Below are positions 36,518 to 44,511 of a stretch of DNA of 64,000 nt, piece by piece; position 1 is the first letter of the stretch, and every line of letters begins with the position of its first letter. The translations under genes and the position numbers were made by a program. The stretch lies in the NCBI RefSeq assembly GCF_012958305.1, contig NZ_JABBYO010000004.1:310001-374000 (forward strand). The letters are read 5' to 3'. The stretch comes from Tautonia rosea (GTDB lineage Bacteria; Planctomycetota; Planctomycetia; Isosphaerales; Isosphaeraceae). The notes beneath the pieces were generated by a model. The model saw only the letters and a list, made by a program, of their open reading frames with translations. It made no database searches and was not told the origin of the DNA.

Positions 36518-37635
36518 TGAGCATGGTCACATCGTCGAGCCGATCGGACGAGGTCACCTGGAAATCGCCGGGGCGGGTGCTGGCGGAAGCGACGGCCCTG
36601 GTGCTGGTGATCGTCGGCCTGGGAGCCTGGATTGTCCGAGAGCCGGAGGCGGAACCGCTCGTGGTGGTCGATCCGGTGGTGGTCGAGGCTGAGCCGACGG
36701 CGGAACCGTTGCCGGTCGTCCTGCCCGAGGAGGCGGTGCCCGATCCCGAGCCGCCCCCCCTGCCCGATCCCGAACCGGAGCCCGAGCCAATCGGCCCCGA
36801 TCCTGTCGCCCTGGCCCAGGCCGAGGAGGACCTGAAAGCGGTTGAGGCCGCCCTGACTGCCGCCGAGCAAGACGAAGCTCGCCTCGTCGCGGCTCGGGAA
36901 GAGTCCGAGCTATGGACCCTTGCCGCCGATCGCACCGCAGTCGAGTCGGCTCAGCAGCTTCGTCGCGAGGCCGAGCGAGTGGCCGAGGCCCGCGCGAATA
37001 TCGCCGTCCTGCTCGAAGAACGGGACCGATTGAACCGGGTCATCGCCGCGATCGAGGCCGCGCCGCCGCCGAGAGAGGCGCTTAACACGAGTCGAAGCCC
37101 GGTCGCCCGGACCATCACCGGCGAGGAATACCACTTCGAGATCCGGGGGGATCGGGTCGCATTCATTGATCTGGATCGCTTGTTGGAAAAGGCCCAGGCC
37201 GATGCGAAGCTCCGTCTGCGGATGACCGGGCCGACGGCTCGGGGGGTCTCCGGGACGGTCGGGCCGATCGGGGCCTTCTCGATGTCGTACCAGATCGGGC
37301 CGACGGCGGTCGGGCTGTCGGCCGACCCGAGGCGGCCCACCGCAGTCTCAGCCTCGTACGGGCTACAGGGGTTCGAGGTTGTGCCGACGAGGGCCCAGCG
37401 GGGAGAGCCGTTTGAGCTGGCCCTGTCTCCCGCCTCCGAGGTTGGTCGGGTCATTCAGCGCCTGAATCCGGGTCGGACGACCATTACCCTTTGGGTCTAT
37501 CCGGACGGGTTCCCGCTCTATCGGAGACTCTGGGACGTGCTGCACGGGTACGGCTTCACCATCGCCGCCCGCCCCCTCCCGGAAGGAATGCCGATCCGAG
37601 GGGGACCGAACGGCTCGCGATCGACCGGGCAGTAA
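36517..37635 (+). CDS. Second membrane-anchored Pro/Glu-linker coiled-coil protein
   Basis: The 372-residue protein has the same plan as its upstream partner: membrane helix (about 22-41), Pro/Glu linker (residues 56-92), coiled coil (about 97-180), a conserved block EEYHFEIRGDRVAFIDLDRLL (203-223) with TVGPIGAF, and a C-terminal module with WVYPDGFPLYRRLWDVL (327-342) similar to the VRPDG motif of the partner. Membrane anchor, proline-rich spacer and coiled coil suggest a TolR/ExbD-like or trans-envelope partner, but this is inference. The start ATG at 36517 overlaps the upstream TGA and lies 22 residues into a longer open frame that has no support. Confidence 0.78.
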   Translation: MSMVTSSSRSDEVTWKSPGRVLAEATALVLVIVGLGAWIVREPEAEPLVVVDPVVVEAEPTAEPLPVVLPEEAVPDPEPPPLPDPEPEPEPIGPDPVALAQAEEDLKAVEAALTAAEQDEARLVAAREESELWTLAADRTAVESAQQLRREAERVAEARANIAVLLEERDRLNRVIAAIEAAPPPREALNTSRSPVARTITGEEYHFEIRGDRVAFIDLDRLLEKAQADAKLRLRMTGPTARGVSGTVGPIGAFSMSYQIGPTAVGLSADPRRPTAVSASYGLQGFEVVPTRAQRGEPFELALSPASEVGRVIQRLNPGRTTITLWVYPDGFPLYRRLWDVLHGYGFTIAARPLPEGMPIRGGPNGSRSTGQ

Positions 37636-37645
37636 GCTGCTCCTT

Positions 37646-37668
37646 GCCGGACGGTTCGAGGAACCGGC
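37646..37668. terminator. Short hairpin between convergent genes, possible terminator
   Basis: GGTTC (37653-37657) pairs with GAACC (37661-37665) and GCC (37646-37648) with GGC (37666-37668), with a GGAC bulge. It lies between the linker-protein pair and the VWA gene. Confidence 0.3.
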
Positions 37669-37700
37669 TTGTCAACGAGCGAACGGGTGGGACGGCTGGC

Positions 37701-38513
37701 TCAGGGGGAGCCGGTCCGGGCAAGGTAGCGCCCGCCGGACTCCTCGGCGATGGCGCGAAGCTGCTCGGTGCCTCGGCTGCCGCCGAGGTCGATGCAGTGG
37801 ATCGGGATGCGATCGGGGTTGCGGCTGAGGATGGTCGTCTCAGTCCCGTTTGGGAATTCGCCGTCGGTGAGCAGGAAGACGGCGTCGGGTCGGAGGCCGA
37901 GGGCCAGCTTCATCGAGGATCGGGGGTCGGTCTCGCCTTCGGGGACGATGGAGTTAAGCCAGGCCATCGCCGCTCGCTTGCTCTTGGTGTCGGCCGATTG
38001 AGGGATGCCGCCGGCCATCGGGATCGATTGGTTGTTGAAGAAGATGACCAGGAAGCGCTGGGGGTATCGCAGGCTGTTGATGCAGCGTCGGAGTTCCTGC
38101 CGGGCCCGGTCGATCCGCAGGTCGTCGTCCATGCTGCCGGAACAATCGACGACGAAGACGAAGAAGGACCCCTTGGCCCGGATGCCGAAGAACGAGGTTT
38201 GCTGCCAGGCGGGGATGCTCCGCCAGTCGATCGAACCGTCGTACGGATCGCCCGCCGAGGGGCGGCGCTGATCGGCCAGGGCGTTGACCGATCGGACGGT
38301 CGGGCCGACGCGACGAGGAGTAGGCGGGTCGGCCTTTTCTCCGTCGGTGGCCGGGCTGTCCTTGCGGTCCGTCGGCTCGGGCCTTGGTGGGTTGTCGGAA
38401 GGCTTCGGCTCGTCGGCGAGTGCGGGCCGGATGAGCACCGAGGCACCCAGCAGCGCAAGGGTTACGAACCATCGAAGCGGCGGCCTCGGCTCAGTCGGGG
38501 ATGATCGTCGCAT
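37701..38513 (-). CDS. VWA domain-containing protein, secreted or anchored
   Basis: A 270-residue protein with an N-terminal hydrophobic signal (residues 14-33, ending ALA), a Pro/Asp-rich linker (35-70) and a von Willebrand A domain (about 115-265). The metal-ion-dependent adhesion site is complete: D123-C-S125-G-S127 (VDCSGSMDD) and a later Asp in LLTDGEFPNG. VWA domains bind proteins in a metal-dependent way. The ATG at 38513 has GGAG 7 bases upstream; the open frame further upstream runs antisense through the terC gene and is not coding. It converges on the linker-protein pair, with 65 bases between stops. Confidence 0.88.
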   Translation of the reverse strand: MRRSSPTEPRPPLRWFVTLALLGASVLIRPALADEPKPSDNPPRPEPTDRKDSPATDGEKADPPTPRRVGPTVRSVNALADQRRPSAGDPYDGSIDWRSIPAWQQTSFFGIRAKGSFFVFVVDCSGSMDDDLRIDRARQELRRCINSLRYPQRFLVIFFNNQSIPMAGGIPQSADTKSKRAAMAWLNSIVPEGETDPRSSMKLALGLRPDAVFLLTDGEFPNGTETTILSRNPDRIPIHCIDLGGSRGTEQLRAIAEESGGRYLARTGSP

Positions 38514-38729
38514 GCGAAGGCTCCGAGGGATGAGGCTCGATTCGAGGTGATCCGGTCGGGTGTCTGGGCCGGGTGGGATCGACCCACCGGGACGCATTGA
38601 CCTTTGACGCCATCGGTCCCCATGATAGTCGGTGTCGGTCGGCAATCGATCGGCTGCAATGCCCCCCCGCTCCTCATCGGCCGCCTGCGTCACGACGTTC
38701 GACCGTGATCCCTTCTGGAGTTCCTTGCC

Positions 38730-39623
38730 TTGTTTGAGGTCTTGACCACTGCCGACTGGATGACGCTGGGCGGGACGATTCTGACGCTGATCGCACTGGA
38801 AGGGCTGCTCAGTGCCGACAATGCGCTGGTGCTGGCGGTGATGGTCCGCCACCTGCCCCGAGAGCAGCAGAAAAAGGCCCTGCGCTACGGGATCATCGGC
38901 GCGTTCGTCTTCCGGTTCATCGCCGTCTTGCTGGCGGCGAGGATTCTGGACTACTGGCAACTGGAGGTGATCGGCGGCATCTATCTGTTGCAACTGGCTG
39001 TCCGACATCTGTGGACGGGAGAAGACGAACCGCACTACGACGACGACGACGCGAGTTTGGCCGAGGGGCAGGTTGCGCCAGTCTTGCACGAGGCCGGAGC
39101 GTCGGAACGCAGTGCCCCTCCGAAGCGACGGCGCCATCGCGGGGGCTTCTGGGCCACGGTCGCGGGAGTCGAGATGGCGGATATTGCCTTCTCGATCGAC
39201 TCGATCCTCGCCGCCGTGGCCATTGCCGACGGGATGCCCGAGCATCTGCATGATGTGGAGTTCGGGTTCTTCACGCTCAAGACCTGGGTGATCTACATCG
39301 GGGGGGTCCTGGGGATCATCACGATGCGGTTCGTGGCCGGGTACTTCCTGCTCTTGCTGAACCGGTTCAAGGGGTTGGCGGTCGGGGCGTATCTGCTGGT
39401 CGGTTGGATCGGGTTGAAGCTGATCGGATCGGGCCTGCATCACGCCTTGTATCGGGGCGAGGAGCGTCTGACGGGCGGCTGGAAGGACGAGGTTCCGGAA
39501 TGGCTCGCCCACAACCTGGAGATGCCGAGCTGGTTTTTCTGGAGCGGGATGCTGCTGATCCTGGTGATGAGCATGGTCTTCAGCCCTCGGAAACCGGAAA
39601 GCGGATCGACCAGATTGAGTTGA
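38730..39623 (+). CDS. TerC family integral membrane protein
   Basis: TerC-type proteins are seven-to-nine helix membrane proteins linked to metal efflux (tellurite, manganese) and membrane-protein folding. The 297-residue product has the family motifs LIALEGLLSADNALVLAVMV (residues 21-40) and GVEMADIAFSIDSILAAVA (about 145-163), each with acidic residues within helices. A charged loop of about 40 residues lies near 94-135. Start is TTG at 38730 with CTGGAG 9 bases upstream. It is divergent from the VWA gene; a repeat copy follows its stop. Confidence 0.92.
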   Translation: MFEVLTTADWMTLGGTILTLIALEGLLSADNALVLAVMVRHLPREQQKKALRYGIIGAFVFRFIAVLLAARILDYWQLEVIGGIYLLQLAVRHLWTGEDEPHYDDDDASLAEGQVAPVLHEAGASERSAPPKRRRHRGGFWATVAGVEMADIAFSIDSILAAVAIADGMPEHLHDVEFGFFTLKTWVIYIGGVLGIITMRFVAGYFLLLLNRFKGLAVGAYLLVGWIGLKLIGSGLHHALYRGEERLTGGWKDEVPEWLAHNLEMPSWFFWSGMLLILVMSMVFSPRKPESGSTRLS

Positions 39624-39661
39624 GCCGTTGTCACGAGCTGCTTTGGTTCCCGAAGGTCGAG

Positions 39662-39712
39662 CCCCCTCACCCGGCCTTCAGCCACCCTCTCCCCCGCGGG
39701 CGGGGAGAAGGT
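39662..39712 (+). repeat. Dispersed intergenic palindromic element, copy 1
   Basis: Contains the core CCCTCACCCGGCC followed by a CTCTCCCCC / GGGGAGA stem. It lies between terC and the convergent sugar-isomerase gene, ending 14 bases before the latter's stop. Confidence 0.75.
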
Positions 39713-39725
39713 TCGGAGAAGCGGG

Positions 39726-40550
39726 TCAGGCGTAGGTGACTCCTTCGCGAGACAGGGCGGTTTGCAGGGCGACGGCGGCATCGCCGAAGCGATCGGGGCC
39801 GGTGAAGCCGTAGCTGGCCTCGGCGACGACGAGGTGGGGTTCGAGCACGCAGTAGCCGTCGAAGCCCTTGGCCACGGCGTCGGCGATGAGCTGGGGGATC
39901 ATGCCCTCACCCTCGCCGGCAGGAACGTTCTTCTTGAGCTTCGTGTCGTAGTCCTTCACGTGGAAGTGGGCGACCCGATCGCGGAGCATCGACCAGGCCT
40001 TGTCGACCGGCTGGCCGACTTCAAGGTAATTGGCCGGGTCGAAGGCATGGCCGAGCGCGGGGGAGTGGACGGCGTCGAGCAGGTCCTTGACCCGTTCGGC
40101 GGTGTCGCCGTAGATCCCTTTCTCGTTCTCCAGCAAGAGGGTCACGCCGCGCTCCTCGGCGATTTTGGCCATGGCGGTCATGCGGCGGATGACCTCGTCG
40201 CGGTGGGCCTCCGGTTCGGTCCCCTCGGGGATGTAGTAGGAGAAGACCCGGATGCGGGGGCACTCGTAGAAGTCGCAGAGGTCGAGGGCGATCTTGTAGC
40301 GGTCGAGGTGGGGCTCGAACGGCTCGTCGGCCTTGATTTTGCCGATGGGAGAGCCGATGGCGCTGAGTCCCATGCCGCGTTCCTGGAGCATGGTGCGGAA
40401 CTGCTCGTGCTGCTCGGTGGTGAGGTCGAGCACATTGGTGCCGAAGATGGAGCGGAACTCGACGAAGCGGATGCTGTGAATGAGGAGGGTGTCGAGCTGT
40501 TCGGAGGGGTCGGCCGAGATCTCGTCGGCGAAGGCACTCAGATAGATCAT
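39726..40550 (-). CDS. Sugar phosphate isomerase/epimerase-like TIM-barrel protein, cytoplasmic
   Basis: A 274-residue xylose-isomerase-like barrel without a signal peptide. Metal-ligand type motifs are LLLENEKGIYGD (Glu), LGHAFDPANYLEVG (Asp), VAHFHVKDYD (His) and CVLEPHLV (Glu). The family includes hydroxypyruvate isomerase and inosose dehydratase-type enzymes; substrate is not assignable. It differs from the Tat-exported homologue at 7272-8183. The start ATG at 40550 lacks a strong RBS. It converges with terC across a repeat copy. Confidence 0.88.
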   Translation of the reverse strand: MIYLSAFADEISADPSEQLDTLLIHSIRFVEFRSIFGTNVLDLTTEQHEQFRTMLQERGMGLSAIGSPIGKIKADEPFEPHLDRYKIALDLCDFYECPRIRVFSYYIPEGTEPEAHRDEVIRRMTAMAKIAEERGVTLLLENEKGIYGDTAERVKDLLDAVHSPALGHAFDPANYLEVGQPVDKAWSMLRDRVAHFHVKDYDTKLKKNVPAGEGEGMIPQLIADAVAKGFDGYCVLEPHLVVAEASYGFTGPDRFGDAAVALQTALSREGVTYA

Positions 40551-40797
40551 GGGGCGGTCTCGATGGGCCGGAGGGTGGGGTCGGTTCCGGGGCCGGGCTC
40601 AACCCGGTCTCGGACGGACACCCGGGGCGGTGGGACGGCGATCAATGCCCGCGATTCTACCACTCCGAGGGCGATCTGCGAACGCCCCGCAACCCCGAGC
40701 CGACCGGATGCGGCGGGCGCACGCTGAGCGATCGGAAGGCTTTCGGCCTCCGCGAGGAAGGGTTTCGAACGGTCTGCGGGTGGCGATTGCGGGCTGA

Positions 40798-41994
40798 TCA
40801 GCCCCCTTCGAGCGGCTCGATGCGGTTCGGAGGGGACTCGATCGACGGGAGCGGAGAGCTGCTCGGTGCGCCCGGGTGCGCATCGGGTTGAGGGTCGGTG
40901 CGCTGAGGATCACGGGAAGAACCGGCGGGCGGTTCGGGACGATTGGCTTTGTCCCGGTTCGGGTTATGGCGATCAGCCGGGGCGTCTGCAAGGGGCGTTG
41001 GCAGTTCGTTTCGTGACTGGGGAGGTTCGGCAGAGGAGCGCCGGGGATCGGTGGCGGCTGGCTCGTCGTAGGACGAGCTCCGGTACGCACCGGAGGAGGA
41101 GCGGGTGGAGGCGGCCAGGCGGTCTTGCTGGAGGATGCGGGTGTCCATCTTTGAGCGTTCGACCTTGAGATTGACGACCATCGAAAGACTGCGCTGCATG
41201 TCTCGAAGGGCGTCGCGGCGGTAGCGGTGGCGGAGCTGACCATCCTTGCTGGTGTCGATCAGGGCGGCGGTTTCGGCGGCGAGGCGCTGAGGGCCTTCCT
41301 CCTCGTCCCAGGCAACCGGCCGGAGGGACTGGAGGCGTTCGATCTGATCGACGATCAGGGCGCGGAGCTGGGCGAGGGAGTCGGCGTCGGTTGTGAGGCC
41401 GGGCGGGGTGCCGGGCTGAAGCGCTGCGGGGGAGACGCGAGAGACGAGTTCCCAGAGGCGTCGGGCGTCCACATCGTGCGGCGGGGGTGGCTCGGAAGGT
41501 CGGCCCATGAGGCGAAGGGCCATGACCAGATCGGAGCCGATCCAGCCTCGGCCGGAGTCCAGATGGCGGAGCAAGGTCTGCCAGTGTCGGACGAGCCAGT
41601 CGATGCCGAAGGCGCTTTCCTGCAACTGGGCGACCACGGTTTCGGGATCGTCGCGGAGGCCCTGAGCCTTGCGGCGGATGGCGTGGCGTCGGCTTTCTTC
41701 CCACTGACGGACTGCCTCGCGAGTGGCAGGTTGGAGGCGGGCTTCCTCAACGTCGACGCAGCGGAGATAGCGGACGTATTCCATCGCGGCCGATCGGATG
41801 AGGGCTTCCTCGGAATCGGTCTGCGGCAGGTGCTTGGCCACCCAGCGATCGGCGATGACGATGAGGCGCTGGGCTTCTTCGTCACTGAGCGGCCGACGCG
41901 CGGTCAGGCCGTGCGTGACCGCGTTGCGCGAGCTGGTTGCCTTGCCCTCTTCGGAGCGAGGGCCGGTGGGTCGAGGGTCGGAGGTGGAAGCCAT
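40798..41994 (-). CDS. Unknown protein with GPRSEEGK...SSRN N-terminal motif
   Basis: A 398-residue soluble protein not assigned to a function. Its N-terminus PTGPRSEEGKATSSRNAVTHGL is a motif shared by a family of small planctomycete proteins with unknown role. The following region is helical and Arg/Leu/Ala-rich (for example RRYRRDALRDMQRSLSM), with no membrane helix, and the last 110 residues are Pro/Ser/Arg-rich and probably disordered. The start at 41994 is supported by AAGGA 9 bases upstream. It is divergent from the next membrane gene. No mobile-element gene adjoins. Confidence 0.72.
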   Translation of the reverse strand: MASTSDPRPTGPRSEEGKATSSRNAVTHGLTARRPLSDEEAQRLIVIADRWVAKHLPQTDSEEALIRSAAMEYVRYLRCVDVEEARLQPATREAVRQWEESRRHAIRRKAQGLRDDPETVVAQLQESAFGIDWLVRHWQTLLRHLDSGRGWIGSDLVMALRLMGRPSEPPPPHDVDARRLWELVSRVSPAALQPGTPPGLTTDADSLAQLRALIVDQIERLQSLRPVAWDEEEGPQRLAAETAALIDTSKDGQLRHRYRRDALRDMQRSLSMVVNLKVERSKMDTRILQQDRLAASTRSSSGAYRSSSYDEPAATDPRRSSAEPPQSRNELPTPLADAPADRHNPNRDKANRPEPPAGSSRDPQRTDPQPDAHPGAPSSSPLPSIESPPNRIEPLEGG

Positions 41995-42307
41995 GAGAGG
42001 AGTCCTTTTGGTGTTGCGAAGCCAATCAAGGGAGCCAAGAAAGGGGACCGCCAGAAGCCAACGTGCGATCGAGTGTTCGGAGCCACACCAGATATCATCA
42101 GGAAATCGGGGCGAAATAGTCACAAAACTGAACAACGAGTGATCCGAAGCGGGCTGGAACCGAGGGGGCAGACGGTGGCGATCGGCAAACCGTAAGGTAG
42201 GATGGTGCAAGACCCATCGGTGACAACGGCAGACGCAAGAGGGGAAGCGAGCCCTCGGAGGCTCGCCACGTCGCGCAGCGCTGATACGATCGGTGAGGGA
42301 CGCCGCC
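41995..42307. other. Gene-free divergent region
   Basis: The 313 bases hold the divergent promoters of the 398-residue gene and the membrane protein. A 6-7-pair hairpin (GCGAGC 42247-42252 with GCTCGC 42261-42266) lies about 40 bases before the membrane gene. No binding site is recognised. Confidence 0.5.
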
Positions 42308-42805
42308 ATGTTCTGGCTCTGGATGTTCTTGATCTACTGGCTCTTGCTATTTGTGGCCTCGTACATCGTGACGGAGTACGGTCAGAGGTACTTTTATGAT
42401 GAGGTGACGCCGTTCGCCGGACTGAAGGTTGGGGCGTCTTCTCTGGCCCTGGCAGGCTTCCTGACGTGGTGGGACCCGTCGAGCGTGAACATGGTGACGA
42501 CCGACATCGCGTACACGGCGATGCTGGCGATTGCCGGGTTCGTGTTGTTTTGCCTGGTGATGCAGTTTCATGCGTCGCATGCGCTGCTGCTGGGACCGGT
42601 GGCGGTGGTCCTGGTGGCGTTTACCGCGGCGATGGCGATGGATAGCCTCAAGGCCGGGCCGAGGGCGAACCTGCGCGATCGGCCGATTCCGCCGCAACAG
42701 CGGACCATTCGCAAGTCGGCGTCGTCGACCGTGGGCGTCCCGGTACCCAGCGCCGAGGAATCGTCAGGGACGCCTGAAAAGGCGGCCACCCCGGCTCGCC
42801 CTTGA
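42308..42805 (+). CDS. Small integral membrane protein of unknown function
   Basis: A 165-residue protein with about four hydrophobic helices (residues 2-24, 42-60, 70-90, 94-112) and a polar Ser/Pro/Ala-rich tail (about 120-165), so the tail should lie on one side of the membrane. No motif points to a function. The ATG at 42308 follows GAGGGA by about 8 bases. Upstream is a short hairpin of 6-7 pairs at 42247-42266. It is divergent from the 398-residue gene and has a long gene-free stretch downstream. Confidence 0.75.
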   Translation: MFWLWMFLIYWLLLFVASYIVTEYGQRYFYDEVTPFAGLKVGASSLALAGFLTWWDPSSVNMVTTDIAYTAMLAIAGFVLFCLVMQFHASHALLLGPVAVVLVAFTAAMAMDSLKAGPRANLRDRPIPPQQRTIRKSASSTVGVPVPSAEESSGTPEKAATPARP

Positions 42806-43268
42806 GTCCTTGATGGGGTTTCCCAGCGGAGGGTCGGAGTGGCGGGGGGGCATCGTGACCCCGGTTGGTGGGGAGGCGGCCTCCTTGCTTTGGCAAGGGG
42901 ATTGATAACCACGGGTTCCGAGGACTGAACCGGTGCCACCAGACAACCTGTGTCACCCCTTGTCGTTCACCGTTCAGGGCAAGCGAACGAACGGGTGACG
43001 TCAATCGTGTTGCGAGAGTGGATGCTCGCGCAATTTTTTCCTGAGATCCCTGGTTTCGCGCGACCTCTGGGATTGTCTTGCTTTGTGGAAGACCCTCGCC
43101 GTTGAAGAAGACTGTGGGGGATTGGGGGTCATTGGGGGGGAAACGGGAGCGCGGGAGCTTTCTCTCAACGGTGGACGGCGATGCGTGGCAGGCTTGGCCC
43201 AGGGAGTGCGACGTGAGAAACTGGCTGGAGTCTCATGACTCTCGTCGAGTGAGGCGATTGACGAGCGA
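42806..43268. other. Gene-free stretch
   Basis: No credible gene was seen in these 463 bases. The only open frames are short and lack a ribosome site. One nested inverted repeat is present (42952-42999). Confidence 0.55.
42952..42999. other. Nested inverted repeat in gene-free stretch
   Basis: GTCACCC (42952-42958) pairs with GGGTGAC (42993-42999) and TCGTTC (42963-42968) with GAACGA (42985-42990) to form a two-part hairpin. It could be a terminator or a small structured RNA; no gene is evident. Confidence 0.35.
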
Positions 43269-44045
43269 TCAGGAAAGCTGAGCGATGATGCCGGGGAGGA
43301 CCTCGGCGAGGCGGTCGGAGGCCTCGATTGCGTGTTCGCGGAGGGTCCAGAGGTCCTTGACGCTGCTCGGGCGTTTCATCAAGGCACCGAGGGTCGCGCC
43401 GAGGCGGAAGCCGCCGGTGGGGCCCATGACGGTGAGGACCTCGGGGGGAAGGTCCGTGTTGGCCTCGTCGCTGACAACGCGAACGGCCAGAAAGCGCTGA
43501 CTGCGGTCGGCACAGAGGGAGGCCACGGCGGCGGTTTCCATGTCGACGACGTCAGCGGAGAACCGATCGCGAAGGGTCGCCTTTTCGGCGGCGGTGCGGA
43601 CGATCTTCGACGCGGTCAGGAGACGGCCGGAGGAAATGCGGATTTTCGAGGAGGGGGAGGATTCGGGAGGGGTGAAGGGAATGGTCAGGGGAGGATCATC
43701 GGGGCGGTTGGCGTCGACGATCTCGGTGGGGAAGAAGACGTCGTTGCGTTTGAGGTCGGGGTCGAGGGCGCCGCAGAATCCGACCGAGAGAAGCCATTTG
43801 GGCCGATGACCGCCGATCAGGCGCTTCGCCCCTCGGGTTGCGAGGGATCGGCCGACCCCGGAGACGATGAGGGTGACGACGGTGTTCCCGCCGAGCACGC
43901 CCTCGGTTACAGCGCGGTTCGAGCCTTCGGGGTCGGAGTAGGTGCGGATCTCGTGCAGGAGTTCGACGATCGGGTCGGCCTCGATGGGCAGGGCGATCAC
44001 GATCCCGACGTCGGCGGGTTCGGGGGCGGGGAGGACCTGGTTCAT
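43269..44045 (-). CDS. HpnG-like nucleoside phosphorylase (PNP/UDP family)
   Basis: The 258-residue protein belongs to the PNP/UDP phosphorylase superfamily: GIVIALPIEAD (residues 14-24), SVGFCGALDPDL (87-98) and the VVDMETAAVASL motif (167-177) that contacts ribose. Its closest functional candidate by context is HpnG, which removes adenine from adenosylhopane: the neighbouring same-strand gene is squalene-hopene cyclase. The alternative is an MTA/SAH nucleosidase-like enzyme. The start at 44045 is a clean ATG with weak RBS. A 466-base gap with repeats separates the two genes. Confidence 0.8.
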   Translation of the reverse strand: MNQVLPAPEPADVGIVIALPIEADPIVELLHEIRTYSDPEGSNRAVTEGVLGGNTVVTLIVSGVGRSLATRGAKRLIGGHRPKWLLSVGFCGALDPDLKRNDVFFPTEIVDANRPDDPPLTIPFTPPESSPSSKIRISSGRLLTASKIVRTAAEKATLRDRFSADVVDMETAAVASLCADRSQRFLAVRVVSDEANTDLPPEVLTVMGPTGGFRLGATLGALMKRPSSVKDLWTLREHAIEASDRLAEVLPGIIAQLS

Positions 44046-44196
44046 GCGTCTCGATCGCGGGGCGAGGCGGAACGGGAGGAGACGGACGGTCTTGAAGGAT
44101 GGCCGAAGGGGCTGTGCGAAATCAAGAGGCGGGGTAAGGATTTCGGATCGGCTGGGGCGGTTTGGGGGGATTGTCGCGGTGTGTTTGGGCAGGGAG

Positions 44197-44236
44197 CCCC
44201 CTCACCCGGCCTGCGGCCACCTACTCGGAGAGGGTT
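44197..44236 (+). repeat. Dispersed intergenic palindromic element, copy 2 (truncated)
   Basis: Carries the core CCCCTCACCCGGCCTGCGGC but then diverges after about 24 bases. It lies upstream of the HpnG-like gene and is followed about 80 bases later by a full copy. Confidence 0.65.
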
Positions 44237-44315
44237 GAGTTCGGAATGACGCTGCTCGCTCGCGGGGAGAGAGGTGCGGGTGTGGATCGCAACGCGTGAG
44301 GTATGGGCAGAAGCT

Positions 44316-44370
44316 CCCCCTCACCCGGCCTGCGGCCACCCTCTCCCCCGTGAGCGGGGGAGAGGGTTGG
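44316..44370 (+). repeat. Dispersed intergenic palindromic element, copy 3
   Basis: Core CCCTCACCCGGCCTGCGGCC with a complete palindromic arm (CTCTCCCCCG, GAGCGGGGGAGAG). It lies in the gap between shc and the HpnG-like gene, 141 bases before the shc stop. Confidence 0.75.
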
Positions 44371-44511
44371 GGAGGCAGAAGACTCGTGAGGGGCGAGCCG
44401 CCCTCGTTTTCCTCTCGCAGAGCACGGCTGGAGCGAAAGGCCTGACCGGGAGGCTGAGGTCGGCCTGCAAGGCGTGTGGCGTCGGATGGAGGGGGCGATT
44501 TGCGGGCTTTG

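Larger units (their letters stand above)
44046..44511. other. Repeat-bearing gap between HpnG-like gene and shc
   Basis: This 466-base region holds one truncated and one complete copy of the palindromic element and no gene. It separates the shc stop from the start of the HpnG-like gene, so a second promoter for the latter may lie here. Confidence 0.55.

Noticed and set aside
38514-39512. Upstream extension of the VWA frame to 39512
   Set aside because: This part runs antisense through the terC gene and the VWA start has its own ribosome site.
43078-43281. 67-codon plus-strand frame in the gap before the HpnG-like gene
   Set aside because: No ribosome site and no plausible protein composition; it overlaps the HpnG-like 3' end.
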